Below are positions 51,295 through 59,840 of a stretch of DNA of 64,000 bases, piece after piece. The stretch is from Ferrovibrio sp046294345 (lineage in GTDB: Bacteria; Pseudomonadota; Alphaproteobacteria; Ferrovibrionales; Ferrovibrionaceae), in the NCBI GenBank assembly GCA_046294345.1, contig JBKBJT010000014.1, positions 14,084-78,083 on the forward strand, in the 5' to 3' direction. Each line of letters starts with the position of its first letter. Position 1 is the first letter of the stretch. Both the position numbers and the translations under genes were made by a program. The notes beneath the pieces are model-generated. The model ran no database searches, was not told the DNA's origin, and worked only from the letters and a program-made list of their open reading frames with translations.

Positions 51295-52052
51295 GCGCAC
51301 CCGGCATCGTCTGGATCACCGGAGCGGGATCGGGCATCGGCCGGGCATTGGCGATCCGTTATCTGCGTGCCGGTGCCATCGTGGCTGGCACGTCGCGGCG
51401 TACCGATACGCTGGACAGCATCCCGGGCGAGGCGCGCGGCGCCGGCGGGAAATTCCACGCCATGTCGGCCGACATGACCGATCCGGCCGCCGTGCGCGAT
51501 GTGGTGGCGCGGATCGAAGGCGGGATCGGGCCGATCCGGCTGGCGGTGTTCAATGCCGGCACGCATATCCCCTCGCCGGGCAGGGCCTTCAGGGCCGAGA
51601 CGGTGCGTGCGCTGCTCGACAGCAACGTGATGACCGTGGCCAATGGCGTGGAAGCCGTGCTGCCGCCCATGCTGGCGCGGCGCAGCGGCCAGGTGGCGAT
51701 CAATGCCTCGCTGGCCGGATATGGCGGCCTGCCGCTGGCATCGGCCTATGGCGCCAGCAAGGCGGCCCTGATCAACATGGCGGAATCGCTGAAACTCGAT
51801 CTGGAAACCAGCGGCGTGGCGGTGCGCCTGATCTCGCCTGGTTTTATCAAGACCCCGCTCACCGACCGCAACACCTTTCCCATGCCGTTCCTGATGCCGG
51901 TGGAAGACGCGGCCGAACGGCTGTGGCGCGGCCTGGATTTCGAGCGCGGCTTCGAGATCGCCTTTCCCTGGCAGTTCGCGACGATCCTGAAAATCCTGCG
52001 GCTGCTGCCCTATGCGGCCTATTTCCCCCTGGTGCGGAGATTCACCCGATGA
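51291..52052 (+). CDS. Short-chain dehydrogenase/reductase
   Basis: A 253-residue SDR: WITGAGSGIGRALAIRYL (NAD(P) binding), AVFNAGTH, NASLAGYGGLPLASAYGASKAA with Ser, Tyr and Lys catalytic residues, and LISPGFIKTPLTDRN. The C-terminus is hydrophobic (ILKILRLLPYAAYFPLV), which suggests membrane contact. In RpoE-ChrR regulons an SDR gene is a standard member. The substrate is unknown. Confidence 0.88.
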   Translation: MSAPGIVWITGAGSGIGRALAIRYLRAGAIVAGTSRRTDTLDSIPGEARGAGGKFHAMSADMTDPAAVRDVVARIEGGIGPIRLAVFNAGTHIPSPGRAFRAETVRALLDSNVMTVANGVEAVLPPMLARRSGQVAINASLAGYGGLPLASAYGASKAALINMAESLKLDLETSGVAVRLISPGFIKTPLTDRNTFPMPFLMPVEDAAERLWRGLDFERGFEIAFPWQFATILKILRLLPYAAYFPLVRRFTR

Positions 52053-52495
52053 CGGCCGATCCCGTTGCCGCCGGCCTGCAGCGGTATGCCGATTTCTTCG
52101 CCGGCCTCACGCCGCAAAGCCTGGATGGGCTGGATGCGCTGGTGACCGAGGATGTGCATTTCCGCGATCCGTTCAACGATGTGCATGGCCGTTCCATCAT
52201 GAAGGGACTGTTCGCCGACATGTTCCGCGACTGCAGTCATGTGAAGTTCCGCATCGACGGCGCTGTGCGCGAGGGCGATCAGGCTTTCCTGAAATGGACC
52301 TTCTTCTACACGCCGCGCCGTTTCGGTGGGCCTGAGCCATGGCAGGCCATCGGCGTCAGCGAGCTGCATTTCACGTCGGACGGGCGGGTGAAGGCCCATC
52401 TCGATCACTGGGATGCCGGCAGCCAGTTCTATGCCCGGTTGCCCATCGTTGGCGCGCTGGTGCGCTGGGTACGCAATCGCCTGCGGCATTCCTGA
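52049..52495 (+). CDS. SnoaL/NTF2-fold protein
   Basis: A 148-residue NTF2-like protein: LQRYADFFAGLTPQSLDGLDALVTEDVHFRDPFNDVHGRSIMKGLFADMF and AFLKWTFFYTPRRFGG, the SnoaL-like layout. It ends the chrR operon, and its stop codon abuts the stop of the convergent cfa gene with no base between. A role with the SDR in lipid or ketone turnover is inferred. Confidence 0.82.
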   Translation: MTADPVAAGLQRYADFFAGLTPQSLDGLDALVTEDVHFRDPFNDVHGRSIMKGLFADMFRDCSHVKFRIDGAVREGDQAFLKWTFFYTPRRFGGPEPWQAIGVSELHFTSDGRVKAHLDHWDAGSQFYARLPIVGALVRWVRNRLRHS

Positions 52496-53851
52496 CTAGA
52501 GCGGTTTTTCGAACCTGTATTGCAGCACGTCGATGGTGCCGGCGTTGAAGCCGCCTTCGCAATAGGCCAGGTAATAGCGCCACATGCGGCGGAAGCGTTC
52601 GTCGAATGGCAGGCCGTTGCCATTCGCGCCGCGGATCTGCGGCCAGGCGGCCTCGAAGCGGCGATGCCAGTCATTCAGCGTGCGGGCATAGTCGCGGCCG
52701 AAGCTGAAGGCGTCGACGATCTCAAGGCCCGCGCCTGCCGCCTGCCGTGAAACGGTCTCGGGCGATAGCAGCATGCCGCCGGGAAAGATATAGGCCTGGA
52801 TGAAATCCATCGTGCCGCGGTAATCCTCGAAATACCGGTCGGCGATCACGATGGACTGGATGCCGGCGCGGCCGCCGGGCCGCAAGCGGTCGCGCAACTG
52901 GCTGAAATACAGCGGCCAGTATTTTTCGCCCACCGCCTCGATCATCTCGATGGAGGCCACTGCGTCGTATTGTTCGGTCAGGTCGCGGTAATCGCGCAGT
53001 TCGATCCGCACGCGCTCGTTCAGACCCTCCTGTTGCACGCGGCGGCAGGCATAGTCATGCTGTTCGCGGCTGATCGTCACGGCATGCACTTGGGCGCCGT
53101 ATTCCTTCGCCGCCAGGCAGGCAAAACCGCCCCAGCCGCAGCCGATCTCCAGCACGCGCTGGCCGGGTTGCAGCCGCAGCACGTCGCCGGCCAGCCGGCG
53201 ATATTTGTTCAGCTGCGCGTCTTCCAGACTCTCGTCGCCGCTTTGCCACAAGGCGGAGGAATAGGTCATCGAAGGATCGAGCCACAGGCGGTAGAACTCG
53301 TTGCCCAGGTCGTAGTGATAGGCGATGTTGCGCCGGCTGCCGCGTTTCGAATTGGCGGCAAGCGCAAAGCCCAGGCGGCGCAGGGCGCGCAGCCAGGGTT
53401 TGCCCATCAGGGTGGAATCGAGGTCGCCGTTCAGGCAGGCCCATTCGGTCAGTGCGGCGAGATCGTCGCAGTCGAAATCGTCGTCGATATAGGCCTGGCC
53501 CACCGCCAGATTGCCGCCCAGCAGCAGGCGGCGCGCGAAGCGGTGATGGCGGATATGCAGGGTGGCGGCCGGGCCGGGCTCGTGGCCCTGCGCCATCAGG
53601 GCGCGACCGTCGGGCAGGGTGATCGTGATGCTGCCATGGCTGACCCTAGCTGCCAGCGACAGCATCAGCCGCGTCCAGCGCGGCACACGCGGCAGCCGCA
53701 GGGCATCCTGCGCCGACCGCAGCAGCATGACCTGGCCGGCCTGGCGCGGTTCGGTGCGATGAAGATGGGCGATGGCGTCGACGGCGACATCGAGGGCCGC
53801 TTCCGCTGCGCGGTCCAGGCGGGTCTGCCGTTCGGCGTAGGCTTCGCTCAT
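52496..53851 (-). CDS. cfa: Cyclopropane-fatty-acyl-phospholipid synthase family protein
   Basis: A 451-residue SAM-dependent methyltransferase that converts unsaturated acyl chains of phospholipids. Seen: NIAYHYDLGNEFYRLWLDPSMTYSSALW, RVLEIGCGWGGFACLAAKEYGAQVHAVTIS (SAM site), MIEAVGEKYW and FIQAYIFPGGMLLSPE. It is a conserved member of the singlet-oxygen (RpoE) regulon. It is the last gene of the minus-strand phr operon. Confidence 0.93.
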   Translation of the reverse strand: MSEAYAERQTRLDRAAEAALDVAVDAIAHLHRTEPRQAGQVMLLRSAQDALRLPRVPRWTRLMLSLAARVSHGSITITLPDGRALMAQGHEPGPAATLHIRHHRFARRLLLGGNLAVGQAYIDDDFDCDDLAALTEWACLNGDLDSTLMGKPWLRALRRLGFALAANSKRGSRRNIAYHYDLGNEFYRLWLDPSMTYSSALWQSGDESLEDAQLNKYRRLAGDVLRLQPGQRVLEIGCGWGGFACLAAKEYGAQVHAVTISREQHDYACRRVQQEGLNERVRIELRDYRDLTEQYDAVASIEMIEAVGEKYWPLYFSQLRDRLRPGGRAGIQSIVIADRYFEDYRGTMDFIQAYIFPGGMLLSPETVSRQAAGAGLEIVDAFSFGRDYARTLNDWHRRFEAAWPQIRGANGNGLPFDERFRRMWRYYLAYCEGGFNAGTIDVLQYRFEKPL

Positions 53852-53873
53852 TCAGTGGGCTCCCTGGTGTTTT

Positions 53874-54659
53874 TCAGTCTTTGCTTTTCCCGGCCGACAC
53901 CGCGTTCTGCGGCGGTGCCGTCCAGCCGAAGAAGGCCGCGCCCTTGCGCCAGAGCTGCAGCGCCTCCCAGTGGATGCCGGCCATGACTTTTACGGTCATC
54001 AGCGGATGGCGGATGAAGGCCTTCAACAGACTGTGATCGGTGACGTCCTCGCGGCGGCCGCTCTGGGTGGCGATCATCTGCAGCGCGCCGCTCAGGCCGA
54101 TCTGGCGGATCATGATGCCGATCTTCTCGCCAGGCGGCAGGATGCGGAACTGGTATTCCCCCTCCAGCGGCAGGAAAGGCGAAACGTGGAAACGCTTGGC
54201 CACGCTCTGGTCCACGGTCTTGCCGCTGTTCCTCCCGGCCGGCACGTCGATCAGGTAGGCATGCTGGTCGCCGAAGGTGTTCTTCACCTCATACAGCGTG
54301 GCGCGCAGTTGGCCTTCAGCGTCGTAGCAGAAGAACACGCTGAGCGGATTGAACACATAACCCAGCAGGCGCGGGAAGCAGAAGATGCGGATGCTGGCCG
54401 CCGCGTCCTGCAGGCCATGCTCGGCCAGTGCCGCCTCCACCCAGGGCCGCAGCGGCGAACCGTCGCGCGGGCCGTGGTCGCGGTCATGGAAACCGATCAG
54501 GGCGAAATGGTTATAGCCGAACAGCCGCAGGCCGCGATCCAGCTCGGCCAGCCGGTCGATATCCAGCAGCAGCGAGAAGACGCGGTATTCGAATCTGTGG
54601 CGGAACGGCAGCAGCCGTTCGTGCATCACCCGGCACCAGTAAAGGTCGGCGCCGGTCAC
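53874..54659 (-). CDS. DUF1365 family protein
   Basis: A 261-residue protein; the GTG at 54659 overlaps the oxidoreductase stop (GTGA). Seen: YWCRVMHERLLPFRHRFEYRVFSLLLDID, FCFPRLLGYVFNPLSVFFCYD, YEVKNTFGDQHAYL and KRFHVSPFLPLEGEYQFRI, all DUF1365 hallmarks. It always accompanies Cfa and a flavin oxidoreductase in this cluster type, so it probably acts in the same lipid modification path (furan fatty acid-type chemistry has been proposed for related clusters). Confidence 0.9.
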   Translation of the reverse strand: MTGADLYWCRVMHERLLPFRHRFEYRVFSLLLDIDRLAELDRGLRLFGYNHFALIGFHDRDHGPRDGSPLRPWVEAALAEHGLQDAAASIRIFCFPRLLGYVFNPLSVFFCYDAEGQLRATLYEVKNTFGDQHAYLIDVPAGRNSGKTVDQSVAKRFHVSPFLPLEGEYQFRILPPGEKIGIMIRQIGLSGALQMIATQSGRREDVTDHSLLKAFIRHPLMTVKVMAGIHWEALQLWRKGAAFFGWTAPPQNAVSAGKSKD

Positions 54660-55990
54660 GCGACCTGCTCCAGCGGCGTCGCGGTCGCCGCTTCGAAAGG
54701 TAGGTCGGCGCCGAGTTGCTTCGCCACGTTCAGTCCCGCCGTGAAGCCGTCTTCGTGGAAACCGTAGCGGCACCAGGCGCCGCAGAACCACAGCCGGTCC
54801 TGGCCTTGGATCTCGTGCAGCCGCGCCTGCGCCGCGATGGCGGCCTGATCGAACAGCGGATGTTCGTAATCGAATTCGGCGAAGACCTTGCCGCGGCGCG
54901 GTGGCTGCAGCGGGTTCATGGTCACGAATAACGGCCGGCTGTCGTCGAGCGACTGCAGCCGGTTCATCCAGTAGGTGAGGCCGACGCGGCGGTTGAGGTC
55001 GCGGCGCGGTTCGGACAGGTAGTTCCAGCTGGCCCAGACCGAACGCCGCACCGGCATCTGCGCCTCGTCGCGATGCAGTACCGCGCGGTTGGACTGGAAG
55101 CGGAAGCCGCCCAGGATATCGCGCTCGGCCGTCGAGGCGTGATGACCCAGTATGCGCAGGGCCTGGTCGCCATGGCAGGCCAGCACCACTTGGTCGAAGG
55201 TCTCGGCATTGGCATGGCCGGCCACCATGATGCCGTCGGCCTGCCGCATCACGGCCTGCACCGGCCGGTTCAGATGCAGCGTGATGCCGGAATCGGCCAG
55301 CAGGCGGCGCACATATTCCCGGCTGCCGCCCTGCACGGTGTACCATTGCGGCCGGTCGTTGATGCTGAGCAGGCCATGATTCTTGAAGAAGCGCGCGAAG
55401 GTCTGCGCCGGGAAGGCCTGCATCTCGGCCAGCGGCGCCGACCAGATCGCCGCGCCCATCGGCAGCAGGTAATCCAGCATGAAGCCATCGCCGTATCGCC
55501 CGGCCGCGAGATACTCGCCCAAAGTCAGGCCCGCCATGCGGCCGGAATCCAGGTCGGCGACGGCGGTGCGGTTGAAGCGCAGGATGTCGCGCCACATGCG
55601 GTGGAAGCGCGGACTGAGCAGGTTGCGCTTCTGTGCGAACAGCGTGGCGATGCTGCTGCCGCTCCATTCCAGCCGGCCGGGCCGCCGGCTGTCGCCGACG
55701 CTGACGGCGAACGACATGTCGCTCTTGATCGCCGGCACCTTCAGATGCGCGAACAGCCGCGTCAGGTTGGGGTAGTTCCAGTCGTTGAAGACGATGAAGC
55801 CGGTATCCACCGCGACCGGCGTGCCGTCATAGTCGATCTCGACGGTGTTGCTGTGGCCGCCGGGATAGGCATTCGCCTCGAAGACGGTGACGTCATGGCG
55901 GCGCGACAGGGCCCAGGCCGCGCCCAGTCCGGCGATGCCCGCGCCGATCACGGCGATACGCTGTCGCCGGATGGTTTCGTGCCTGCTCAT
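54656..55990 (-). CDS. FAD-dependent amine-oxidase-like oxidoreductase
   Basis: A 444-residue flavoprotein: IAVIGAGIAGLGAAWALSRRHDVTVFEANAYPGGHSNTVEI (FAD Rossmann fold), VDTGFIVFNDWNYPNLTRLFAHL and CGAWCRYGFHEDGFTAGLNVA (C-terminal FAD site). It is the family of oxidoreductases adjoined to cfa/DUF1365 genes, and probably oxidises or desaturates a methylated acyl chain. It overlaps the photolyase gene by four bases. Confidence 0.92.
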   Translation of the reverse strand: MSRHETIRRQRIAVIGAGIAGLGAAWALSRRHDVTVFEANAYPGGHSNTVEIDYDGTPVAVDTGFIVFNDWNYPNLTRLFAHLKVPAIKSDMSFAVSVGDSRRPGRLEWSGSSIATLFAQKRNLLSPRFHRMWRDILRFNRTAVADLDSGRMAGLTLGEYLAAGRYGDGFMLDYLLPMGAAIWSAPLAEMQAFPAQTFARFFKNHGLLSINDRPQWYTVQGGSREYVRRLLADSGITLHLNRPVQAVMRQADGIMVAGHANAETFDQVVLACHGDQALRILGHHASTAERDILGGFRFQSNRAVLHRDEAQMPVRRSVWASWNYLSEPRRDLNRRVGLTYWMNRLQSLDDSRPLFVTMNPLQPPRRGKVFAEFDYEHPLFDQAAIAAQARLHEIQGQDRLWFCGAWCRYGFHEDGFTAGLNVAKQLGADLPFEAATATPLEQVA

Positions 55991-57468
55991 GCAGCCCCCG
56001 CTGTCTGACGGTCATCATTGCGCAACTGGGCGAAGGCCGCCAGTGCCGCTTTTCTGGCGGCATCATGATCGACCAGCGGTTGCGGATAATCCTGTCCCAG
56101 CCGCAGCCCGGCCTCGCGCAGCACGGCGGCCGGCGCCAGCCAGGGCTTGTGGATGTACTTGTCGGGCAGGCGCGCCAGCTCGGGCAGCCAGCGGCGCACA
56201 TACCCGCCCTGCGGATCGAATTTCTCGCCCTGCAGGATAGGGTTGAAGATGCGGAAATACGGCGCGGCATCGGCGCCCGATCCCGCCACCCATTGCCAGC
56301 TGGCGGCGTTGTTGGCCAGGTCGGCATCCACCAGCGTGTCCCAGAACCAGGTCTCGCCATGGCGCCAGTGCTGGCGCAGGTGCTTGACCAGGAAGGAGGC
56401 AACGATCATGCGCACGCGGTTATGCATCCAGCCGGTCAACCACAGCTCGCGCATGCCGGCATCGACGATGGGATAACCCGTCTGGCCCTGCTGCCAGCGG
56501 CGCAGCAGCCCGGCATCCTCCTGCCAGGGAAAGGCATCGAAATCGGCGCGGAAATTGCGCTCGGGCAGGTCGGGGAAATGGAACAGCAGGTGGTGGGAGA
56601 ATTCGCGCCAGCCGATCTCGCTCAGGAATTTGTCGGCATTGCGCGCGGCCGTGCCGCTCTGGCCGGCCGCCATCTGCACCGCCTGCCAGACCTGGCGCGG
56701 GCCGATCTCGCCGAAATGCAGATGCGGCGACAGCCGCGAGGTCAGCGCGTGGTCGGGCCGGTCGCGGCCATCGTTGTAGCCATGCAGGGCCCGGGCGATG
56801 AAATCGTGCAGCCGTTTCGTGGCGCCGGCTTCGCCCGGCTGCCATGTCGTGCGCAGGCCGCCGGCCCAGTCGGGCTTGTGCGGCAGCAGGCGCCAGTCTT
56901 CCAGCCGTTCGCCCTGCACCGGCCGGTCAAAACCATGCAGCCTCTGCGGCGCGCGTATCGGCGCGGCGGGTGGGGACAGGGCGCGACAGGCGCGCCAGAA
57001 GGGCGAATAGACCTTGAACCAGCCGCCGCTCTGCGTCTTCACCTGCCAGGGTTCCACCAGCAGCGACGCGTTGCTGGTTTCGACCGCGATGCCCTCGGCC
57101 GTCAGCATTGTTTTAAGCGCGGTATCGCGTGCCACCGCCGCCGGCTCGTAGCAGCGGTTCCACAGCACGGCGGTCGCGCCGGTTTCGCGCACCAGCGCGG
57201 GCAGGATCTGGCGCGCATCGCCGCGCCGCAGGACCAGGTTCAGGCCATATCGCCGCTTCAGCTCATCGGCCAGCGCGCCGAGCGAGTGATGCAGCCACCA
57301 CAGGCTGGCGCCGCCCATCTGCCTTGCAGCGGTATCGAGGACATACAACGCGATCACCGGCCGGCCGCTCGCCGCGGCGGCCGCCAGCGCGGGATTGTCG
57401 TTCAGGCGCAGGTCCTGGCGGAACCACAGGATAACGGGGGAAGAGGAGGAGGAGGCTGGATCTGCCAT
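55987..57468 (-). CDS. phrB: Deoxyribodipyrimidine photolyase
   Basis: A 493-residue light-driven enzyme that splits cyclobutane pyrimidine dimers. N-terminal Rossmann-like domain for an antenna chromophore (ILWFRQDLRLNDNPALAAA). C-terminal FAD domain: LSPHLHFGEIGPRQVW, IGWREFSHHLLFHFPDLPERNFRADF, MHNRVRMIVASFLVKHL and TLVDADLANNAASWQWVAGSG, with the Trp residues for electron transfer. It heads the minus-strand operon and has an RpoE-type promoter 27 bases upstream. Confidence 0.95.
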   Translation of the reverse strand: MADPASSSSSPVILWFRQDLRLNDNPALAAAAASGRPVIALYVLDTAARQMGGASLWWLHHSLGALADELKRRYGLNLVLRRGDARQILPALVRETGATAVLWNRCYEPAAVARDTALKTMLTAEGIAVETSNASLLVEPWQVKTQSGGWFKVYSPFWRACRALSPPAAPIRAPQRLHGFDRPVQGERLEDWRLLPHKPDWAGGLRTTWQPGEAGATKRLHDFIARALHGYNDGRDRPDHALTSRLSPHLHFGEIGPRQVWQAVQMAAGQSGTAARNADKFLSEIGWREFSHHLLFHFPDLPERNFRADFDAFPWQEDAGLLRRWQQGQTGYPIVDAGMRELWLTGWMHNRVRMIVASFLVKHLRQHWRHGETWFWDTLVDADLANNAASWQWVAGSGADAAPYFRIFNPILQGEKFDPQGGYVRRWLPELARLPDKYIHKPWLAPAAVLREAGLRLGQDYPQPLVDHDAARKAALAAFAQLRNDDRQTAGAA

Positions 57469-57494
57469 GCCGAGGCCATATCAATGTTCGCCTT

Positions 57495-57524
57495 TTGATA
57501 CGCAGGGCGTGGCTGGACGGATCA
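57495..57524 (-). promoter_or_regulatory. Candidate RpoE-type promoter of the phr operon
   Basis: Read on the minus strand: TGATCC (57519-57524), an 18-base spacer and TATCAA (57495-57500), 26 bases before the photolyase start. The -35 hexamer and the spacer length are identical to those of the chrR promoter candidate. Confidence 0.6.
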
Positions 57525-57581
57525 GTCCGGCGCGGTATTTTTTCCGATGGCAGGCAGCCGGATGAACAGGTGGGGCGGCGC

Positions 57582-58469
57582 TCAGCGCGGCGCGTCGGCG
57601 TCGCGTTCCAGCAGGCGCAGGGCCAGGGATGCGGCCTGGGTGCGGTTGAACACCTGCAGCTTGGCGAAGATCTGGCGCAGATGGGCCTTCACGGTCACCT
57701 CCTGCACGCCGAGCCGGATGGCGATGGCCTTGTTGGAATCGCCCTGGCTGACCCATTTCAGCACTTCGCGTTCGCGGTCGGTCAGCGCGGCCAGGCGCGG
57801 ATCGGCCGGTTCGCTGGCGCGCGGCAGCACCCCATCCTCGCCGATATCGGCTTCCTGGCGCAGCAGGCGCAGCAGCTCGCGGTCGTCGGCGCCGTTGCGG
57901 GCGCGGTCGGTCAGGCTGGCGAATTTCGCCGCCGCGATGTAGCTGGGCAGGAATTCCTCATACAGCCGCAACGCCTTCACCACGGTGAGGATCATGCTCT
58001 GCTGCGTGATCTCGGTCTTTTCCTTGTAGTCGTTGATGCCGTGGTTCGATACCACGGTCAGCGGCGGCGCCTGGCCCGGCTGGCCGGTACGGATCACGAT
58101 CTGGGTCGACTTGTTGGCCAGGTCGTTGCGGATGTAGTCCACCAGCGCCAGCCCGGCATGTTCGGTTTCCATCACCACATCCAGCAGCACCAGCGCGGTG
58201 TCGGGATGTTCGCGCATCACGTCGCGCGCCTCGGTGGCGGAATAGGCGCTCAGAAAGGTGAGGCCGCGCTTGCGGTAGTTGAAATTGCGCAGCAGCAGCT
58301 TGGTCAGGGAATGGACGTCGGGCTCGTCGTCGACGATCATCACCTTCCACGACCGCCGGTCCGGCGTCGAACCGTCGGTTGGCCCGCCAGGCCCACCCGG
58401 CGGCCGGCTTTCGGCGATGTAGTTCAGCGAGCTGTCCGCCACTGAGTCTGTCTCCCGTGTCGCGCGCAT
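57582..58469 (-). CDS. Response regulator with receiver and LuxR-type HTH domains
   Basis: A 295-residue regulator: a receiver domain (about 40-165) with VMIVDDEPDVHSLTKLLL, DTALVLLDVVMETE with the phospho-acceptor Asp, and IRTGQPGQAPPL; then a C-terminal LuxR HTH, ALTDREREVLKWVSQGDSNKAIAIRLGVQEVTVKAHLRQIFAKL. Between them is a helical linker (about 165-225). The cognate histidine kinase is not in the window. It lies upstream of the phr operon on the same strand with a gap of about 110 bases, so a link to light or oxidative stress is possible. Confidence 0.88.
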   Translation of the reverse strand: MRATRETDSVADSSLNYIAESRPPGGPGGPTDGSTPDRRSWKVMIVDDEPDVHSLTKLLLRNFNYRKRGLTFLSAYSATEARDVMREHPDTALVLLDVVMETEHAGLALVDYIRNDLANKSTQIVIRTGQPGQAPPLTVVSNHGINDYKEKTEITQQSMILTVVKALRLYEEFLPSYIAAAKFASLTDRARNGADDRELLRLLRQEADIGEDGVLPRASEPADPRLAALTDREREVLKWVSQGDSNKAIAIRLGVQEVTVKAHLRQIFAKLQVFNRTQAASLALRLLERDADAPR

Positions 58470-58609
58470 AATACCCCATTGTTCGCCAAACCGGAACGTG
58501 TAGTCGCTACGATTTCTGGGGAAAACGGCGGATTTAATGAACCCAGGTCTATGCCGTTTGCGAGCGATTCTGACTATAAGTAGTTGTTTTTATGAAAAAA
58601 TACGGCCTG

Positions 58610-59236
58610 TCACTGCAGGCGCGTGGTCAGCAGCTTCACCCCGGCATACCCGAAGGCCAGCGCAAATGTGGCTTCGAACCAGCGGCGCAGGCGCATGTAG
58701 CCGCGCGCCACCGGCGGGCTGGAAAACAGCAGGGCATAGCCATGGAAGACCAGCGCGCTCTGCACCGCCACGGCGGCGATGATCAGCAGCAGCGTCGATG
58801 GCGCGGCATGGGCCGGCACACCCACGGCATAAAGCGAACCGAAGAACAGGATCGCCTTGGGATTGGTCAGGTGCAGGCCAAGGCCGGCGGCATAGGCGCG
58901 TTTCCAGGTCGGGTTGGCCAGCCCCTTCGGTTCCATTTCGCCCGGCGTGAGCGCCGACTTCGCCGATTTTACCGCCAGGAAGATCAGGTAGCCCGCGCCG
59001 CAATAGCGCAGCAGCTCGAACACCCAGGCATTGGCCAGCATCACGGCGCCGAGGCCAAAGGCGGCGGCAGTCGACCACATCAGCGATCCGCTGCTGATCC
59101 CGCTGGCGACCGCCAGGCCATATTTGCGCCCGGCCTTCATCGATGTGCCGGCGATGGTGACGGTGGCGGGGCCGGGGCTGGATGTGGCCATCAGCGCGGC
59201 CAGCAGGATGAGGGGCAGGTTGATGTCGTCGGGCAT
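58610..59236 (-). CDS. LysE-family translocator
   Basis: A 208-residue exporter with five or six helices: LLILLAALMATSSPGPATVTIAGTSMKAGRKYGLAVASGISSG-type start, RYCGAGYLIFLAVKSAKSAL and GLGLHLTNPKAILFFGSLYAVG (LysE/RhtB signature). The ATG at 59236 is chosen over a longer frame. It exports amino acids or related compounds. The gap 58470-58609 to the response regulator holds no gene I can support. Confidence 0.85.
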   Translation of the reverse strand: MPDDINLPLILLAALMATSSPGPATVTIAGTSMKAGRKYGLAVASGISSGSLMWSTAAAFGLGAVMLANAWVFELLRYCGAGYLIFLAVKSAKSALTPGEMEPKGLANPTWKRAYAAGLGLHLTNPKAILFFGSLYAVGVPAHAAPSTLLLIIAAVAVQSALVFHGYALLFSSPPVARGYMRLRRWFEATFALAFGYAGVKLLTTRLQ

Positions 59237-59305
59237 GGGCCAAGTCTGGCCTTGCCGGCCGCATGAAGGCAAGCTTGCAGATGTATCGCTACAATATCCC
59301 TGTGC

Positions 59306-59755
59306 CTATGCGCTTGCTTTGTGCGGGCGGCGTTTCGCTTTGCCCTTGTCGGGCGCGCCAAGCCGCCCGGCGCCGGCCACGCGCACCAGCCGGCGGAAGC
59401 TGGGGCATTCCATGTGGCTGGGCGCCTTGCATACGGCCGCATGGCGCAGGCCGTCGCGCATCGCGGCCAGGTGGCGGATGGTGCTGTCCAGCTCGTCGGC
59501 CTTGGCGTTCAGCGCCTCGCGCCGGATGCGCACCTTGCCATTGGGGCCGAACATCGCGGCGATTTCCTCCAGGCTGAAGCCGGCAATGCGGCCCAGGGCG
59601 ATGAGCGCCAGCCGCTCCAGCACATCGGGCTCGAACAGGCGGCGCAGGCCGCGCCGGCCAACCGAAACGATCAGGCCTTTTTCCTCGTAGAAGCGCAGGG
59701 CTGAAGCCGGCAGGCCGGAGCGCTGGGCCACCTCGGCGATATCGAGCAATTGCAT
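59306..59755 (-). CDS. MerR-family transcriptional regulator
   Basis: A 149-residue regulator: LLDIAEVAQRSGLPASALRFYEEKGLIVSVGRRGLRRLFEPDVLERLALIALGR is the MerR HTH. The C-terminal part holds HAAVCKAPSHMECPSFRRLVR with two Cys, unlike the four-Cys iron-sulfur cluster of SoxR. Its start at 59755 is divergent from a DUF2938 gene, and the gap has a SoxR-like palindrome inside a promoter with a 19-bp spacer, the geometry MerR proteins act on. Confidence 0.87.
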   Translation of the reverse strand: MQLLDIAEVAQRSGLPASALRFYEEKGLIVSVGRRGLRRLFEPDVLERLALIALGRIAGFSLEEIAAMFGPNGKVRIRREALNAKADELDSTIRHLAAMRDGLRHAAVCKAPSHMECPSFRRLVRVAGAGRLGAPDKGKAKRRPHKASA

Positions 59756-59757
59756 AC

Positions 59758-59788
59758 TTGACCTCAAGTGAACTTGAACTTGTAGGGT
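59758..59788 (+). promoter_or_regulatory. MerR-type promoter with SoxR-like operator
   Basis: TTGACC (59758-59763), a 19-base spacer, then TAGGGT (59783-59788). Within it TCAAGT-GA-ACTTGA (59764-59777) is a perfect 6-bp palindrome, very close to the SoxR box core CTCAAGTTAACTTGAG. A 19-bp spacer is a hallmark of MerR-activated promoters. It would drive the DUF2938 and DUF2798 genes. Confidence 0.65.
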
Positions 59789-59840
59789 AGTCTTATTCCC
59801 GGCTGAAGCAAGCCCGGTTTAGACACAAGAGGTGAATGAA

